A stretch of 43,457 bases of DNA. Source: Clostridiales bacterium (GTDB lineage Bacteria; Bacillota; Clostridia; Christensenellales; Aristaeellaceae). The notes below the pieces were generated by a model, which ran no database searches, was not told the origin of the DNA, and was given only the letters and a program-made list of their open reading frames with translations. A program made the translations under genes and the position numbers. Position 1 is the stretch's first letter, and the number at the start of each line of letters is the position of its first letter. Shown in pieces: positions 1-9,300 of the stretch. The DNA is taken from the NCBI GenBank assembly GCA_004557125.1, contig SFET01000027.1, forward strand, positions 1-43,457. Direction: 5' to 3'.

Positions 1-461
1 TCGCGCATCCGGTGCTCCTCCTTCAGGTTGAGCCGGAAGGTGGCGGTGAACACGTTGCTGGTGCGGCGCATGTGCATGGCGATCAGCACGTTGTTGAACA
101 CCGACTGGCTCTTGAACAGGCGGATGTTCTGGAAGGTGCGGGCGATGCCCAGCTGGGTGATCTTGTCCGGCGTGCGCACGATCTTCTTGGTGTACTTGCC
201 GTTGTTTTCGCCGGCGTAGGCCCGCTTCATCTTGCCCGTGGGATAGTTTTCCACGATGGTCTTGCCCATGTAATCCACGCGGCCGTTGGTGGGCTCGTAC
301 ACGCCGGTGATGCAGTTGAAGGCGGTGGTCTTTCCGGCGCCGTTGGGGCCGATCAGGGCCACGATCTCGCCCTCGTTGATGTCCATGGAGAGGTTGTTCA
401 CTGCGACGACGCCGCCAAACTGCATCGTCACGTTTTCCACATGCAATACGTTCTGGCTCAT
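1..461 (-). CDS. livG: LivG-type branched-chain amino acid ABC transporter ATPase (partial)
   Basis: This is the N-terminal part (about 153 codons) of the cytoplasmic ATPase that powers import of leucine, isoleucine and valine; the rest lies beyond the window start. The translation begins MSQNVLHVENV and holds a Walker A motif, GPNGAGKTT, near residues 35-43, followed by the long insert typical of LivG before the Q-loop region (ITQLGIARTFQNIRLF). The start codon overlaps the livM stop as ATGA, so the two are translationally coupled. It is the fourth gene of a livJ-livH-livM-livG operon, and livF is expected next outside the window. Walker B and the signature motif cannot be checked here. Confidence 0.93.
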   Translation of the reverse strand, partial: MSQNVLHVENVTMQFGGVVAVNNLSMDINEGEIVALIGPNGAGKTTAFNCITGVYEPTNGRVDYMGKTIVENYPTGKMKRAYAGENNGKYTKKIVRTPDKITQLGIARTFQNIRLFKSQSVFNNVLIAMHMRRTSNVFTATFRLNLKEEHRMR

Positions 462-1522
462 CCCTTCGCACCCTCCGTCTTCTTATTCTTCTTCCGCTTG
501 AACAGATCCCAGAGCTCGCGCTCGCCCATGATGCCCTTGCGGAAGAACAGCACCACGATCATGATCACGATGGAGAACACCACCATGCGGAAGCCGGAGC
601 GCAGCAGCGGTACCTTGAAGGTTCCGCCGAAGAGGAACATCTCCGTATCCAGGAAGCGCAGCCACCACTCGCTGCAGGCGATGAACAGAAAGCTCGCCAG
701 TACGGAGCCGGTGACGGAGCCCATGCCGCCGATGACCACGATCAAGAGGATCTCGTAGGTCATGGAGGACTTGAAGGCGTTGGCCTGCAGGCTGGCCTGA
801 TACATCGCCAGCAGCGCGCCGCCAACCCCCGCAAAGAAGGAGGAGATGACGAAGGACATCTGCTTGTGATGGAACAGATTGATGCCCATGGCCTCGGCGG
901 CGATCTCATCGTCGCGGATGGCCTTAAAGGCGCGCCCGTAGGTCGAGTTGATGAGTAGCACGATGATCCCGATGCAGATGGTCGCCGCAAGGAAGGGCTG
1001 GAGCACCGTGGTGAAGGTGGGGTAGGTCTTGAGCAGGTTGGAGCCGTTGGTCACCGGGCCGAGGGCGTCCCACTGGATGATAGCGCGGATGATCTCCGCG
1101 AAGCCCAGCGTTGCGATGGCCAGGTAGTCGCTCTTCAGGCGCAGCACCGGAAGGCCGATCAGCGCCGCGAGAATCGCCGCCAGCGCGCCCGCAGCCAGGA
1201 TGCCCACGATGGCGGGCACGGTAAAGCCGATGATGCCGCCGTCATAGTACTGGTACACCGCCATGCGCTTGGCCATGGGGATGGTCAGCACGGCGTAGGT
1301 GTACGCGCCCACCAGCATGAAGCCCGCCTGACCCAGGGAGAACAGGCCGGTAAAGCCGTTGAGCAGGTTCATGGAGACGGCGATCAGGGCGTAGATCGCG
1401 CCCTTTTTGAGCACCGTGATCAGCATCGAGCGCGTGCCCGCGACCTTCTCGATGAAGTACAGCGCCACGAACATCGCAATCAGAAGGCCGATGTTGATGA
1501 GGTTTTTCGTCGATTTCTTCAT
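458..1522 (-). CDS. livM: Branched-chain amino acid ABC transporter permease LivM
   Basis: One of the two membrane subunits of the high-affinity branched-chain amino acid importer. The 354-residue product has a hydrophobic start (MKKSTKNLINIGLLIAMFVA), about nine further membrane segments and the LivM-type stretch around YLAIATLGFAEIIRAI, followed later by the EAMGINLFHHK cytoplasmic loop that contacts the ATPase. The C-terminus is a lysine-rich tail (KRKKNKKTEG). It starts 10 bases after the livH stop with only a weak ribosome binding site, which fits coupling to livH, and its stop overlaps the livG start. Length and motif order match the family. Confidence 0.94.
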   Translation of the reverse strand: MKKSTKNLINIGLLIAMFVALYFIEKVAGTRSMLITVLKKGAIYALIAVSMNLLNGFTGLFSLGQAGFMLVGAYTYAVLTIPMAKRMAVYQYYDGGIIGFTVPAIVGILAAGALAAILAALIGLPVLRLKSDYLAIATLGFAEIIRAIIQWDALGPVTNGSNLLKTYPTFTTVLQPFLAATICIGIIVLLINSTYGRAFKAIRDDEIAAEAMGINLFHHKQMSFVISSFFAGVGGALLAMYQASLQANAFKSSMTYEILLIVVIGGMGSVTGSVLASFLFIACSEWWLRFLDTEMFLFGGTFKVPLLRSGFRMVVFSIVIMIVVLFFRKGIMGERELWDLFKRKKNKKTEGAKG

Positions 1523-1532
1523 GCCGCTTCAC

Positions 1533-2411
1533 CTACACCTTCTCGGAAATTTTCTCGCCGAACAGGCCGGTGGGCTTGAACAGCAGAATGACGATCAGCA
1601 GCGCGAAGGTAAAGGCGTCGGAGAACGTGGTGTAGCCCAGCGCCTTGATGAGGTTTTCACAGATGCCGATGATGAACGCGCCGATCACCGCGCCCGGAAT
1701 GGAGCCGATGCCGCCGAACACCGCCGCCACGAAGGCCTTCAGGCCGGGCATTGCGCCCACCGTGGGGGTGACGGAGGTGTAATTGGTGAAGTACAGCACC
1801 GAGCCGACCGCCGCCAGCAACGAGCCGATGATGAAGGTGGTGGAGATGACGGAGTCGATCTTGATGCCCATCAGCTGCGCGGTCTCAAAGTCCTTGGACA
1901 CCGCGCGCATGGCCATGCCGATCTTCGTCTTCTGGATGATGGTCACCAGGGCGATCACCAGCAGGATGGTCAGAATCGGGGTGACGATGGTCACGACCTT
2001 GGTGGTGGCGGGGCCGATGGTGATGGAATTGGAGATCCAGGGGATGGTGGGATACTGCTTGGCCAGGCCGCCGGTGACGTACCACATCAGGTTCTGAAGG
2101 AGGTAGCTTACGCCGATGGCCGAGATCATGACGGACATGCGGGGCGCGGAGCGGAGCGGCTTGTAGGCGATGCGCTCCACCGTGAAGCCCAGAATCACCG
2201 TGAGCACCACCACCAGCGGAATGGCAATCTGCACCGGCAGCGTGGCGGCGATGTAGACCATGAAGAAGCCTGCGGCGGTGAAGATGTCGCCGTGCGCGAA
2301 GTTGATCAGACGCAGGATACCGTACACCATCGTGTAGCCCACGGCGATCAGCGCGTACTGTCCGCCCACCGAGATGCCCGATAGCAGGTAAGGCAGGATT
2401 TTGTCAAACAT
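1533..2411 (-). CDS. livH: Branched-chain amino acid ABC transporter permease LivH
   Basis: Second membrane subunit of the Liv importer, 292 residues, the usual family length. It opens with MFDKILPYLLSGISVGGQYA and has the LivH signature GYTMVYGILRLINFAHGDIF near residues 25-45, plus the loop AQLMGIKIDSVI that corresponds to the ATPase coupling helix. A GGAGG ribosome binding site lies before the ATG. It is separated from livJ by about 200 bases carrying a stem-loop, which probably lowers expression of the membrane subunits relative to the binding protein. Substrate is assigned from family and operon; close relatives also move amides or urea. Confidence 0.94.
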   Translation of the reverse strand: MFDKILPYLLSGISVGGQYALIAVGYTMVYGILRLINFAHGDIFTAAGFFMVYIAATLPVQIAIPLVVVLTVILGFTVERIAYKPLRSAPRMSVMISAIGVSYLLQNLMWYVTGGLAKQYPTIPWISNSITIGPATTKVVTIVTPILTILLVIALVTIIQKTKIGMAMRAVSKDFETAQLMGIKIDSVISTTFIIGSLLAAVGSVLYFTNYTSVTPTVGAMPGLKAFVAAVFGGIGSIPGAVIGAFIIGICENLIKALGYTTFSDAFTFALLIVILLFKPTGLFGEKISEKV

Positions 2412-2546
2412 TTGATAAGCCTCCGTTTTGTATTGGACGCGGGAAAAGGCGATTGGCGCAACGATTCAGATGGATTGCACGGCGTCCGGCCTTCGGATGG
2501 AAGCCCGATCCGCAGCGCAAATTGATTTCCTCCAGACATGAACATA

Positions 2547-2575
2547 CCGAACCCGCGTTTGGGGCGCGGGTTCGG
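2547..2575 (-). terminator. Stem-loop between livJ and livH
   Basis: A perfect 11-bp inverted repeat (arms 2547-2557 and 2565-2575, CCGAACCCGCG and its complement) with a 7-nt loop lies just after livJ. It lacks a good U-run on the minus strand, so it more likely stabilises the livJ mRNA end or gives partial termination than a full stop. Confidence 0.6.
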
Positions 2576-2613
2576 CGTCGTTCAATCCGTCAGACGGAAG
2601 GGATTGTGTTGGA

Positions 2614-3789
2614 TCAGCCCTCGAGCTCCGCGACGGTCTGGGTCTTGACGAAGTCGAATGCGCCGGTCTCGGTGTTGGCCTGCTTGATGTACGCCATGTC
2701 CTTGTTGGCGTCGCCGATCTCATCGAAGGAGATGGAGCCGGTCACGCCGGTCAGGGTCACGCCCGGCAGGGCAGCGGCGATGTCCGCGCCGACGGCGGAA
2801 TCCGCGGCCTTGATGGCCTCGATGGCGGTCATGTAGGCGTCGAAGCCCAGGGCAGAGACTGCCGCGACGATGTCGTTGCCGCCGTTGTTGGTCATCTTGT
2901 CCGGGTTGGCGTTCAGCCAGGCCTTGAAGCCCTGAACGAACTCGGCCGCCTGGGTGGAGGACTCGTCGTTCTCATCGAAGAAGGTGGAGCAGCAGATGGT
3001 CAGGTTGGTGCCCTTTGCGGCGTCCAGAATGACGGAGGACTCCCAGGTGTCGCCGGCCAGCAGCGGAAGCTCGATGTTCATGGAAGCGGCCTGGTTGATC
3101 AGCAGGGCCGCAACGGTGGTGCTGGTGGGGCAGAAGATGACGTCTGCGCCGCCGTTGATGGCGTTGGTCAGATAGGCGGTGTAGTCCGAGGTGCCCTCGG
3201 TGAACTGCTCGTTGATCACGGTGCCGCCCATGGCCTCGAAGGCCTTGGCGAAGTAGGTGGCCAGGCCGGTGGTGTAGTCGTCGCCCAGCTGGCTCAGCAC
3301 GTAAGCGGTCTTTGCGCCGAACTCATCCATGGCGAAGTTCGCCATGACGGTGCCCTGGAAGGGATCCAGGAAGCAGACGCGCCAGTAGTAGTCGCAGAGG
3401 GAAGTGACGCCCGGGTTGGTGCAGGAGCAGCCGATGGCCGGGATCTCAGCAGCGGCAAAGACCTCGCCGCCCGCCATAGACACGCCGGAGCCGTAGGAGC
3501 CCAGCACGATGCTCACGCCCGCGTCCACCAGCTCCTGGGCTGCGGAGACGGCCTTGTCGGTGGCGGACTGGTTGTCGACGATCACCAGTTCCACATCATA
3601 GGTTTCGCCGCCGATCTCGACGGTGGGAACCAGGGAATTCGCGTACTCGATGCCGATGACTTCCTGCTTGCCGCCGGCGCCGTTGTCGCCGGATGCCGGC
3701 TCAAACACGCCGATCTTGACGGTCTCCGCCATGGCAACGGCCGAAACGGCCATCATGAGAACCAGAACCAATGCGAGAATCTTTTTCAT
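2614..3789 (-). CDS. livJ: Branched-chain amino acid ABC transporter substrate-binding protein
   Basis: Extracytoplasmic receptor of the Liv importer (periplasmic-binding-protein-like fold, type I). The ATG at 3789 is chosen because AAAGGAGG lies 9 bases upstream (3799-3806) and the product then begins with a clean signal peptide, MKKILALVLVLMMAVSAVAMA, cleaved before ETVKIG; an upstream in-frame start would bury it. The mature part starts KIGVFEPASGDNGAGG, followed by QEVIGIEYANS, as in LivJ/LivK proteins, 391 residues in all. Odd point: there is no lipobox cysteine, although Gram-positive binding proteins are usually lipoproteins. It is the first gene of the operon, driven by the promoter at 3820-3848. 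Confidence 0.93.
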   Translation of the reverse strand: MKKILALVLVLMMAVSAVAMAETVKIGVFEPASGDNGAGGKQEVIGIEYANSLVPTVEIGGETYDVELVIVDNQSATDKAVSAAQELVDAGVSIVLGSYGSGVSMAGGEVFAAAEIPAIGCSCTNPGVTSLCDYYWRVCFLDPFQGTVMANFAMDEFGAKTAYVLSQLGDDYTTGLATYFAKAFEAMGGTVINEQFTEGTSDYTAYLTNAINGGADVIFCPTSTTVAALLINQAASMNIELPLLAGDTWESSVILDAAKGTNLTICCSTFFDENDESSTQAAEFVQGFKAWLNANPDKMTNNGGNDIVAAVSALGFDAYMTAIEAIKAADSAVGADIAAALPGVTLTGVTGSISFDEIGDANKDMAYIKQANTETGAFDFVKTQTVAELEG

Positions 3790-3819
3790 CAGGGTATGCC
3801 TCCTTTGCATTATGGAGGT

Positions 3820-3848
3820 ATTATACAGAAGTTTCCCAGGAATTTCAA
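3820..3848 (-). promoter_or_regulatory. Promoter of the liv operon
   Basis: On the minus strand TTGAAA (3843-3848), 17 bases, then TATAAT (3820-3825). Transcription would start near 3812, some 20 bases ahead of the livJ ATG. Confidence 0.8.
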
Positions 3849-4209
3849 GCCCCATTTTGCAATTTTTCAAAATCAAAAGTTTCGTTTCTGCCGGGAAAAT
3901 CCGCCTTTCACGGCCATCTCCCCCGGAATTTATGCATCATATCAGTCGATTCCATTCATTTTCACCCGGAAATCGCCTTTATACAGCGCTCGCCGCCCAC
4001 AATTCTGCATAATTTCAACATTCTTGTCCGTACATATGTCCGCGATTCACGGAATGTTAATTTTTACCACACATCTGCGGCCATTCCGTCCATAATACAG
4101 ATACAACTGTTTGCACAACTCGGATTTTCCACCCGCATCGCATGCATAATTATACATACAGACCGATCCATCCGCGCGCAGGCGGCGCCGCGCAAATCAT
4201 CGCGGACGG
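3849..4209. other. Intergenic stretch without a recognised gene
   Basis: About 360 bases between the divergent liv operon and the SH3 gene. It is clearly more AT-rich than its surroundings. Short open frames exist on the plus strand but have no ribosome binding site and no recognisable protein. I see no riboswitch or strong hairpin here. Confidence 0.5.
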
Positions 4210-4238
4210 TGGGCAATTTAACGCAGCTGTGCTATAAT
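4210..4238 (+). promoter_or_regulatory. Probable promoter of the small SH3 gene
   Basis: TGCTATAAT (4230-4238) is an extended -10; TGGGCA at 4210-4215 is a weak -35 at 17-base spacing. The transcript would have a leader of about 155 bases before the ATG at 4401. Confidence 0.6.
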
Positions 4239-4400
4239 AATTGGTAATCTTTCATCCGTGCGCCGGTTCGGGAAATTTTTTCAGAAAAATCCTCCGGGAA
4301 TGTAACCTTTTCGCCGGGAAAACCGTGTTGTTTATGAAGGGGCGGTCAACCGCCCGGAAGCATACGCAAACGGCAACCGATGAAAGAGGAGGATTTCCCA

Positions 4401-4790
4401 ATGAAAAGCATGAACATCAAGCGCATGATCGCAACCGCAATGATCCTGGTTCTGACCCTGGGCTGCACCGCCGCACTGGCGGAATGCAGCTGCAACAGCT
4501 ACGGCAGCGTCAGCTACGCGCCGCAGTACACCGGCTACACCTACGTATCCAGCTACACGCCGAGCTACTACACCAGTGCAGGCAGCTTTGTGCTCGCCAC
4601 CGGCGGCAAGTCCTACGTGCGCTCCGGCCCCGGCCTGTACTACAACGAGCTGGGCACCCTGCACGAGGGCGAGGGCCTGACCTACCTGGGCTGCTACTCC
4701 ATCGACGAGCGCGGCGTTGCCTGGTACAACGTGTGCTACTACGGTTCCAGCTGCTGGATCTGCTCCAGATACACCACGCTCTACTGCTGA
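4401..4790 (+). CDS. Small secreted cysteine-rich SH3-domain protein
   Basis: A 129-residue exported protein. The ATG at 4401 is preferred over the upstream in-frame ATG at 4380 because AGAGGAGG lies between them and ends 8 bases before 4401. Residues 1 to about 28 are a signal peptide (IKRMIATAMILVLTLGCTAALA followed by E in pieces of basic, hydrophobic, A-x-A). A Tyr/Ser-rich linker leads into one bacterial SH3 (SH3b) domain, roughly residues 65-129, with the typical KSYVRSGPGLYYNELGTL and a final WICSRYTTLYC. At least eight cysteines are unusual for an SH3b protein and suggest disulphides. SH3b domains usually bind cell-wall peptides; the ligand here is unknown. It has its own promoter. 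Confidence 0.8.
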   Translation: MKSMNIKRMIATAMILVLTLGCTAALAECSCNSYGSVSYAPQYTGYTYVSSYTPSYYTSAGSFVLATGGKSYVRSGPGLYYNELGTLHEGEGLTYLGCYSIDERGVAWYNVCYYGSSCWICSRYTTLYC

Positions 4791-4841
4791 CCCCGCGACC
4801 GGCCGAACGGCCGCCATTTCAAATACAAGGGAGACTCGGAA

Positions 4842-5594
4842 ATGCCAATGGATGCTCCGACGCTGGCCAGAACGGCTGTACCGTTCATCGCCCCTTCGCT
4901 CGATCTGCGGCGGCTGTGGCGAAACCTTCTCGAACGCCTGGGCGATCTCCGGACGTGGATGCTGCACCGTGCGGCAGAACCGCACGGTGCAGCCGGTCGC
5001 GCCGCCGCTGCGGATCCGGCCGGTGAAGCTGCGCGGCGGCCCTACACCGACGATGAGCTCAGCGCCATCGTGCTGCGGTATCAGGACATGATCTATCGCC
5101 TGCTGGTGGTGCGCATGAAGGACAGCTACGCCGCGGACGACCTCTTTCAGGAGGTTTTTCTGCGCCTGGTGCGCGCCGGAAAGCGCTTTGATTCGGAGGA
5201 ACATCTGAAGGCATGGCTGCTGCGCGTGGCCGTGAACCTGTGCAACGACCGCCACCGCTCCGCCTGGAACCGGCGCACCGTGCTCTACGACGACCGCGTG
5301 AAGCGCGGCGGTGACCGGGAGGACGATGCGGGCGAGGACTTTGACGATCCCGACGAGCCCGGCGCCTACGATGATGCCGACGCGCCGGAGGATCCCCTGC
5401 GCAGCGCGACGTTCGCCGCCGTGCAGGCGCTGAAGCCGAAGCTGCGCGAGGTCGTGCACCTGTTCTACTACGAGGAGCTCTCCATCCGGGAGATCGCCGG
5501 CATTCTCGGCATCGGGGAGAGCGCCGTCAAGACGCGCCTGTCCAGGGCGCGCGAGAGCCTGAGAGGGCAGTTGGGAGAGATCTGCCATGGATGA
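4842..5594 (+). CDS. ECF-type RNA polymerase sigma factor
   Basis: Sigma-70 family factor of the extracytoplasmic function type, 250 residues. Region 2 spans about residues 75-150 (YQDMIYRLLVVRM, then DDLFQEVFLRLVR and LLRVAVNLCNDRHRS) and region 4 about 195-240 (LREVVHLFYYEELSIREIAG, ESAVKTRLSRARESL). The linker is strikingly acidic (REDDAGEDFDDPDEPGAYDD). The first 70 residues are an extension not found in typical ECF factors; an AAGGGAG site at 4828 supports the ATG at 4842. Its last codons overlap the next gene by 8 bases, so the pair is coupled. It probably directs its own operon, which includes the clostripain-like protease. Confidence 0.9.
   Translation: MPMDAPTLARTAVPFIAPSLDLRRLWRNLLERLGDLRTWMLHRAAEPHGAAGRAAAADPAGEAARRPYTDDELSAIVLRYQDMIYRLLVVRMKDSYAADDLFQEVFLRLVRAGKRFDSEEHLKAWLLRVAVNLCNDRHRSAWNRRTVLYDDRVKRGGDREDDAGEDFDDPDEPGAYDDADAPEDPLRSATFAAVQALKPKLREVVHLFYYEELSIREIAGILGIGESAVKTRLSRARESLRGQLGEICHG
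4961..4993 (+). repeat. Perfect 14-bp hairpin inside the start of the sigma factor gene
   Basis: Arms 4961-4974 (GCTGCACCGTGCGG) and 4980-4993 are exact complements around a 5-nt loop. It lies in codons about 40-51, within the N-terminal extension that has no counterpart in the family. There is no U-run, so it is not an ordinary terminator; it may slow translation or mark a leader if the real start lies further on. Confidence 0.65.
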
Positions 5595-6267
5595 TCGGAA
5601 CTTACATTATAAAGAGGCCGTGGATCGCATTCACGCGCCACAGGAGCTGGTGGAGCGAACGCTTCAGCGTGTGCACGCGGAGAACCGCGCCGCTCAGCCT
5701 GCGCGCAAGGTGATCCCGCTGTTTGCCGGCCGGCGCGCCGCGCCGCTGCTGGCGGCGGCCGCCTGTCTGGTGCTGCTGCTGGGCGCAGGCCTGTTCTGGG
5801 CGCTGTCTCCGGCGCAGGAGCTTCCCTTTGGCACGCTGGACGTCGCGCAGCTTCCGGAGCTGCCGATGGCGGTGCGCGGCGACAGCGACTTTACCGTCGA
5901 GGACTTCACCGCGCAGACCGGCGTCGATCCGGCGTCTCTGCTGCCCGGCTACGTGCTGGAAGCGGCGCACGCCCAGCAGGGCGCCAGCGCCCAGGGCCAG
6001 CTGCTTTCCCTGCTGGAGGCGAGCTACGCCGGTGACGCGCAGCTTCTGACCCTGCAGCTCTCGGACTTTGAGACCGTGCTCTACGGCGCGATGGCGCAGC
6101 TGGAGCCGGTGCAGCTGGGCGGAACCGCGGTGCGCTTCGCCCGGGACGCCGCATCCGGCGCGCTCTATGCCGCCTGGAGCGACGGCGATCTGTGCTGGGT
6201 GGTGCAGCAGGACGGCAGCGACACCGACGCCTTCGTGCAGACGGTGCGCGGCATGCTGAATCCCTGA
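5587..6267 (+). CDS. Membrane-anchored anti-sigma-like protein
   Basis: A 226-residue protein with a short basic cytoplasmic part (MDDRNLHYKEAVDRIHAPQE, then TLQRVHAENR), one membrane segment at about residues 52-72 (PLLAAAACLVLLLGAGLFWAL) and an outer domain of about 150 residues. Outer domain motifs such as DFTVEDFTAQTGVDPASLLPGY recall DUF4367-like sensors found with sigma factors. The start overlaps the sigma gene, the usual sign of a sigma/anti-sigma pair. Role by context: hold the ECF factor at the membrane until an envelope signal arrives. No zinc-finger HxxxCxxC anti-sigma motif is visible, so the binding mode is unclear. Confidence 0.7.
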   Translation: MDDRNLHYKEAVDRIHAPQELVERTLQRVHAENRAAQPARKVIPLFAGRRAAPLLAAAACLVLLLGAGLFWALSPAQELPFGTLDVAQLPELPMAVRGDSDFTVEDFTAQTGVDPASLLPGYVLEAAHAQQGASAQGQLLSLLEASYAGDAQLLTLQLSDFETVLYGAMAQLEPVQLGGTAVRFARDAASGALYAAWSDGDLCWVVQQDGSDTDAFVQTVRGMLNP

Positions 6268-6312
6268 CCGGGAGCGCCATCCGACCCGCACGAACGAGAC
6301 AAGGAGCGTTCC

Positions 6313-9300
6313 ATGAAACAGAACAGATTCGCGTCCCCCGCGGAATGCAGGCCGCTCGGCGGCCGGCGGGGGCGCATCGGACTTGCCTGCATCCTCGCGC
6401 TGCTGCTGGCGGCGCTGCCGGCGGCGCTCGCGGAGAATGCGGAGCAGACGTCCTTTGAACAGATGGTCCTCGTGTACATGGTCGGCTCCGACCTGGAGGA
6501 CGAGGGCGGCATGGCGTCCCGGGACATCTCGGAGATGCTGGGGAGCGGCTTCGACGAGGAGAGCACCTGCATCCTGCTGATGGCCGGCGGCTCCAACGCC
6601 TGGGCGCTGGACATCCCCGTCGCGCAGAACTGCATCTACCGCCTGGAGGACGGCGGCCTGAACAAGCTGATTGAGCTGCCGGACACCAGCATGGGCGACG
6701 CCTCCACCATGGAGAGCTTCCTGCACTACGCCAGCGATTATGCCGACGCGCGGCGCAGCGGCCTGATCCTGTGGGACCACGGCTACGGCCCCATGGAGGG
6801 CTTCGGTCGGGACACCCGCCACGCGGACGCCTGCCTGACCCTGAGCGAGCTGACCCAGGCCCTCGATGCGGCGCAGTACCGGCCCGACTGGATCGGCTTC
6901 GACGCCTGCCTGATGAACTCCGCCGAGACCGCCAGCGCCCTGGCACCCTACGCCGGCTGCCTGATCGCCTCCCAGGAGACCGAGCCCGGCGAGGGCTGGA
7001 ATTACAGCTTCCTGGGCAGCCTGACCCCGGAGATGGACGGCGGCGCGGTGGGCGAATGCGTCGTCGCAGCCTACTTCGACCACTATGCGGCGCAGTACGC
7101 CGGTTACGAGCAGCTGATGCCCATGCTGTCCATGTCCTGCATCGATCTGACGCGCATCGGCGCGGTGGAAGCGGCCCTGGACGCGCTGTTCAGCCAGCTC
7201 GGCGCGGACATCGGCGACGAACTGTACTCCGACATCGTGCGCGCCCGGCTGGAGGCCCGGGGCGTGGGCACCTTCACCACCACCACCGACTACGATCTGG
7301 TGGATCTGATCGACTGCATCGACCGGCTCGCCGATCTCTATCCCGAGGACTGCGCCCGCGCCCGCGCGGCGGTGGAGGACTGCATCCTCGTCAACCGCAG
7401 CAACGTGGAGCGGCTCGGCGGCATCTCCGTCTACTTTCCCTACAACAACATTCCGCTGTTCCTCAGCCGCTGGGGAAGCACCGGCGAGGCCATCGGCTGC
7501 TCCGAGGGCTACCGCAGCTTCCTGCACGAATACGCCCTGCTGTGGCTGCAGGATCGCCTGCAGGCCTGGCGCGGCGATGCCCCGGCGACGGACGACAGCT
7601 GGTCGCTGCCGCTGACGGACGCCCAGCTGGCCAGCTTCGCCTCCGCGCGCTACGTGGTGCTGGAGAAGCTCTCCGATGACAGCGAGGCGCTGCGCCCCAT
7701 CTTCTACGGCTACGATCTGCAGCCCGGCGAAAGCGGCCTCACCGCCGCCTTTGACGGACGGATCCTCTACGCCGTCAGCGGCGAAAGCATCGTGCCGGTC
7801 ATCGCCCAGAAGCGCGGCGAGGACGCCGGCTTCGACTACTACCACTGCTCCGTCACCCTGGAGCGCGGCTCCTTCGACGATGGCGATTACGAACTGCGCC
7901 CCGTCGTGTTGCAGCTCGTCTGCGACCGGCAGAGCGGCCAGTACCGCCTGACGGGCCTGATCGATTCCCGGGATTCCGGCCTCTCCACCGGCAAGCAGAG
8001 TCTGCGCCTGGACGACTGGCAGCGCCTGCGCAGCGTCAGCGAGGGATCCTATCCCAGCATGGATGCGGGCGGCAGCATCCTGCCCCTGGAGGACTGGCGG
8101 CGGGACACCAAATACTATGGCTACTCCATGGACATCACCCAGGGACTCTCCTTTGAGCTGCGCACCCCCGTGCGGCAGCCGGACGCCTTCGGCGACTATT
8201 ACCTGCTGATCGAGGCCACGGGCACCCGGGGCGAATGCATCGCCTCCCGGCTGACGCCCATCGAAATCGAGACCGCGCCCGCCGATGCGGAAGCGCCCGT
8301 GGAAAGCCTGCGCTGCCGGTACTACGGCGCGCCGCTGACCCTGGTGGACGACGAGGCTGTGCAGATCCGCCTGGACGGTCTCTCCTGGCAGGACCGCTTC
8401 TCCATGGACCTCACCATCGAAAACCGCCTGGAAAACGGCGTTTCGGTGGATCTGCAGGCCATCGCCCTCAACGGGATCACGGTGGAGAATCTGTATCTGG
8501 ATTTCTTCGAATCCCTGAGCGCCGGCGAATCGGTGCGGACGTCCATCGACGACGGCAGCGACGCCGCGCTGGTGCAGGCAGGCGTCGGCGATCCGGTGAC
8601 GGACATCGACCTGCTGCTGTGCGTGCAGAGCGCCGCCGGCGGCCAGTGCAGCTACCGCGCGGTGCACATCGACTGCAACGTGCCGTATGCGGGCGCCGCG
8701 CGGGCCATCCTGCCCCCGGTCTCCCGCTACGACGGCCCCGAGGGCGTCCTCTGGGAGGACGAAACCCTTTCCGTGGCCTATCGCGCCGTGCTGGAGAGCA
8801 CCAGCCGCTTCACCCTGCGGCTGCACGTCGAAAACCGCAGTGACCGCTTCCTGACCCTCAGCACGGACAGCCTCGCCGTCAACGGCTGCGCGCTGACCGA
8901 TTACTCCAACCTCTGTCTGCTTCCCGGAAGCAGCGCGCAATTCGACCTCGCCCTGGACTACGCCGCGCTCTGGAGGGCGGGCGTCTCCCCGGTGGAGGAG
9001 ATCCTCCTGCGCCTCATCGCCTGCGACCGGATCAGCGGAGCTGCGCTGTGCACCACCGATGAAATCCGGATCCCGCTGCGCCGCCGCGGAGAGACCATCT
9101 TCCTCAACGAATCCGGCCTGCAGCTGGGCTTCGAGGTGGAGAGCGCGTCCGGCGTGCTGGCCAATTTCTCCAGGTTCGTCTACATTAATGCCCGCAACGA
9201 CAGCCGCAGCGCCATGCAGGTCAACTTCACCGACATCCGCATCAACGGCACGCGCATCCGGGACAGCCTGCTGAAAGTTCCCGCCCAGCGGCAGCTGCAG

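Noticed and set aside
3867..4247. Overlapping plus-strand frames in the liv-SH3 gap
   Set aside because: No ribosome binding site, atypical residues, and the region is AT-rich spacer with promoters at both ends.
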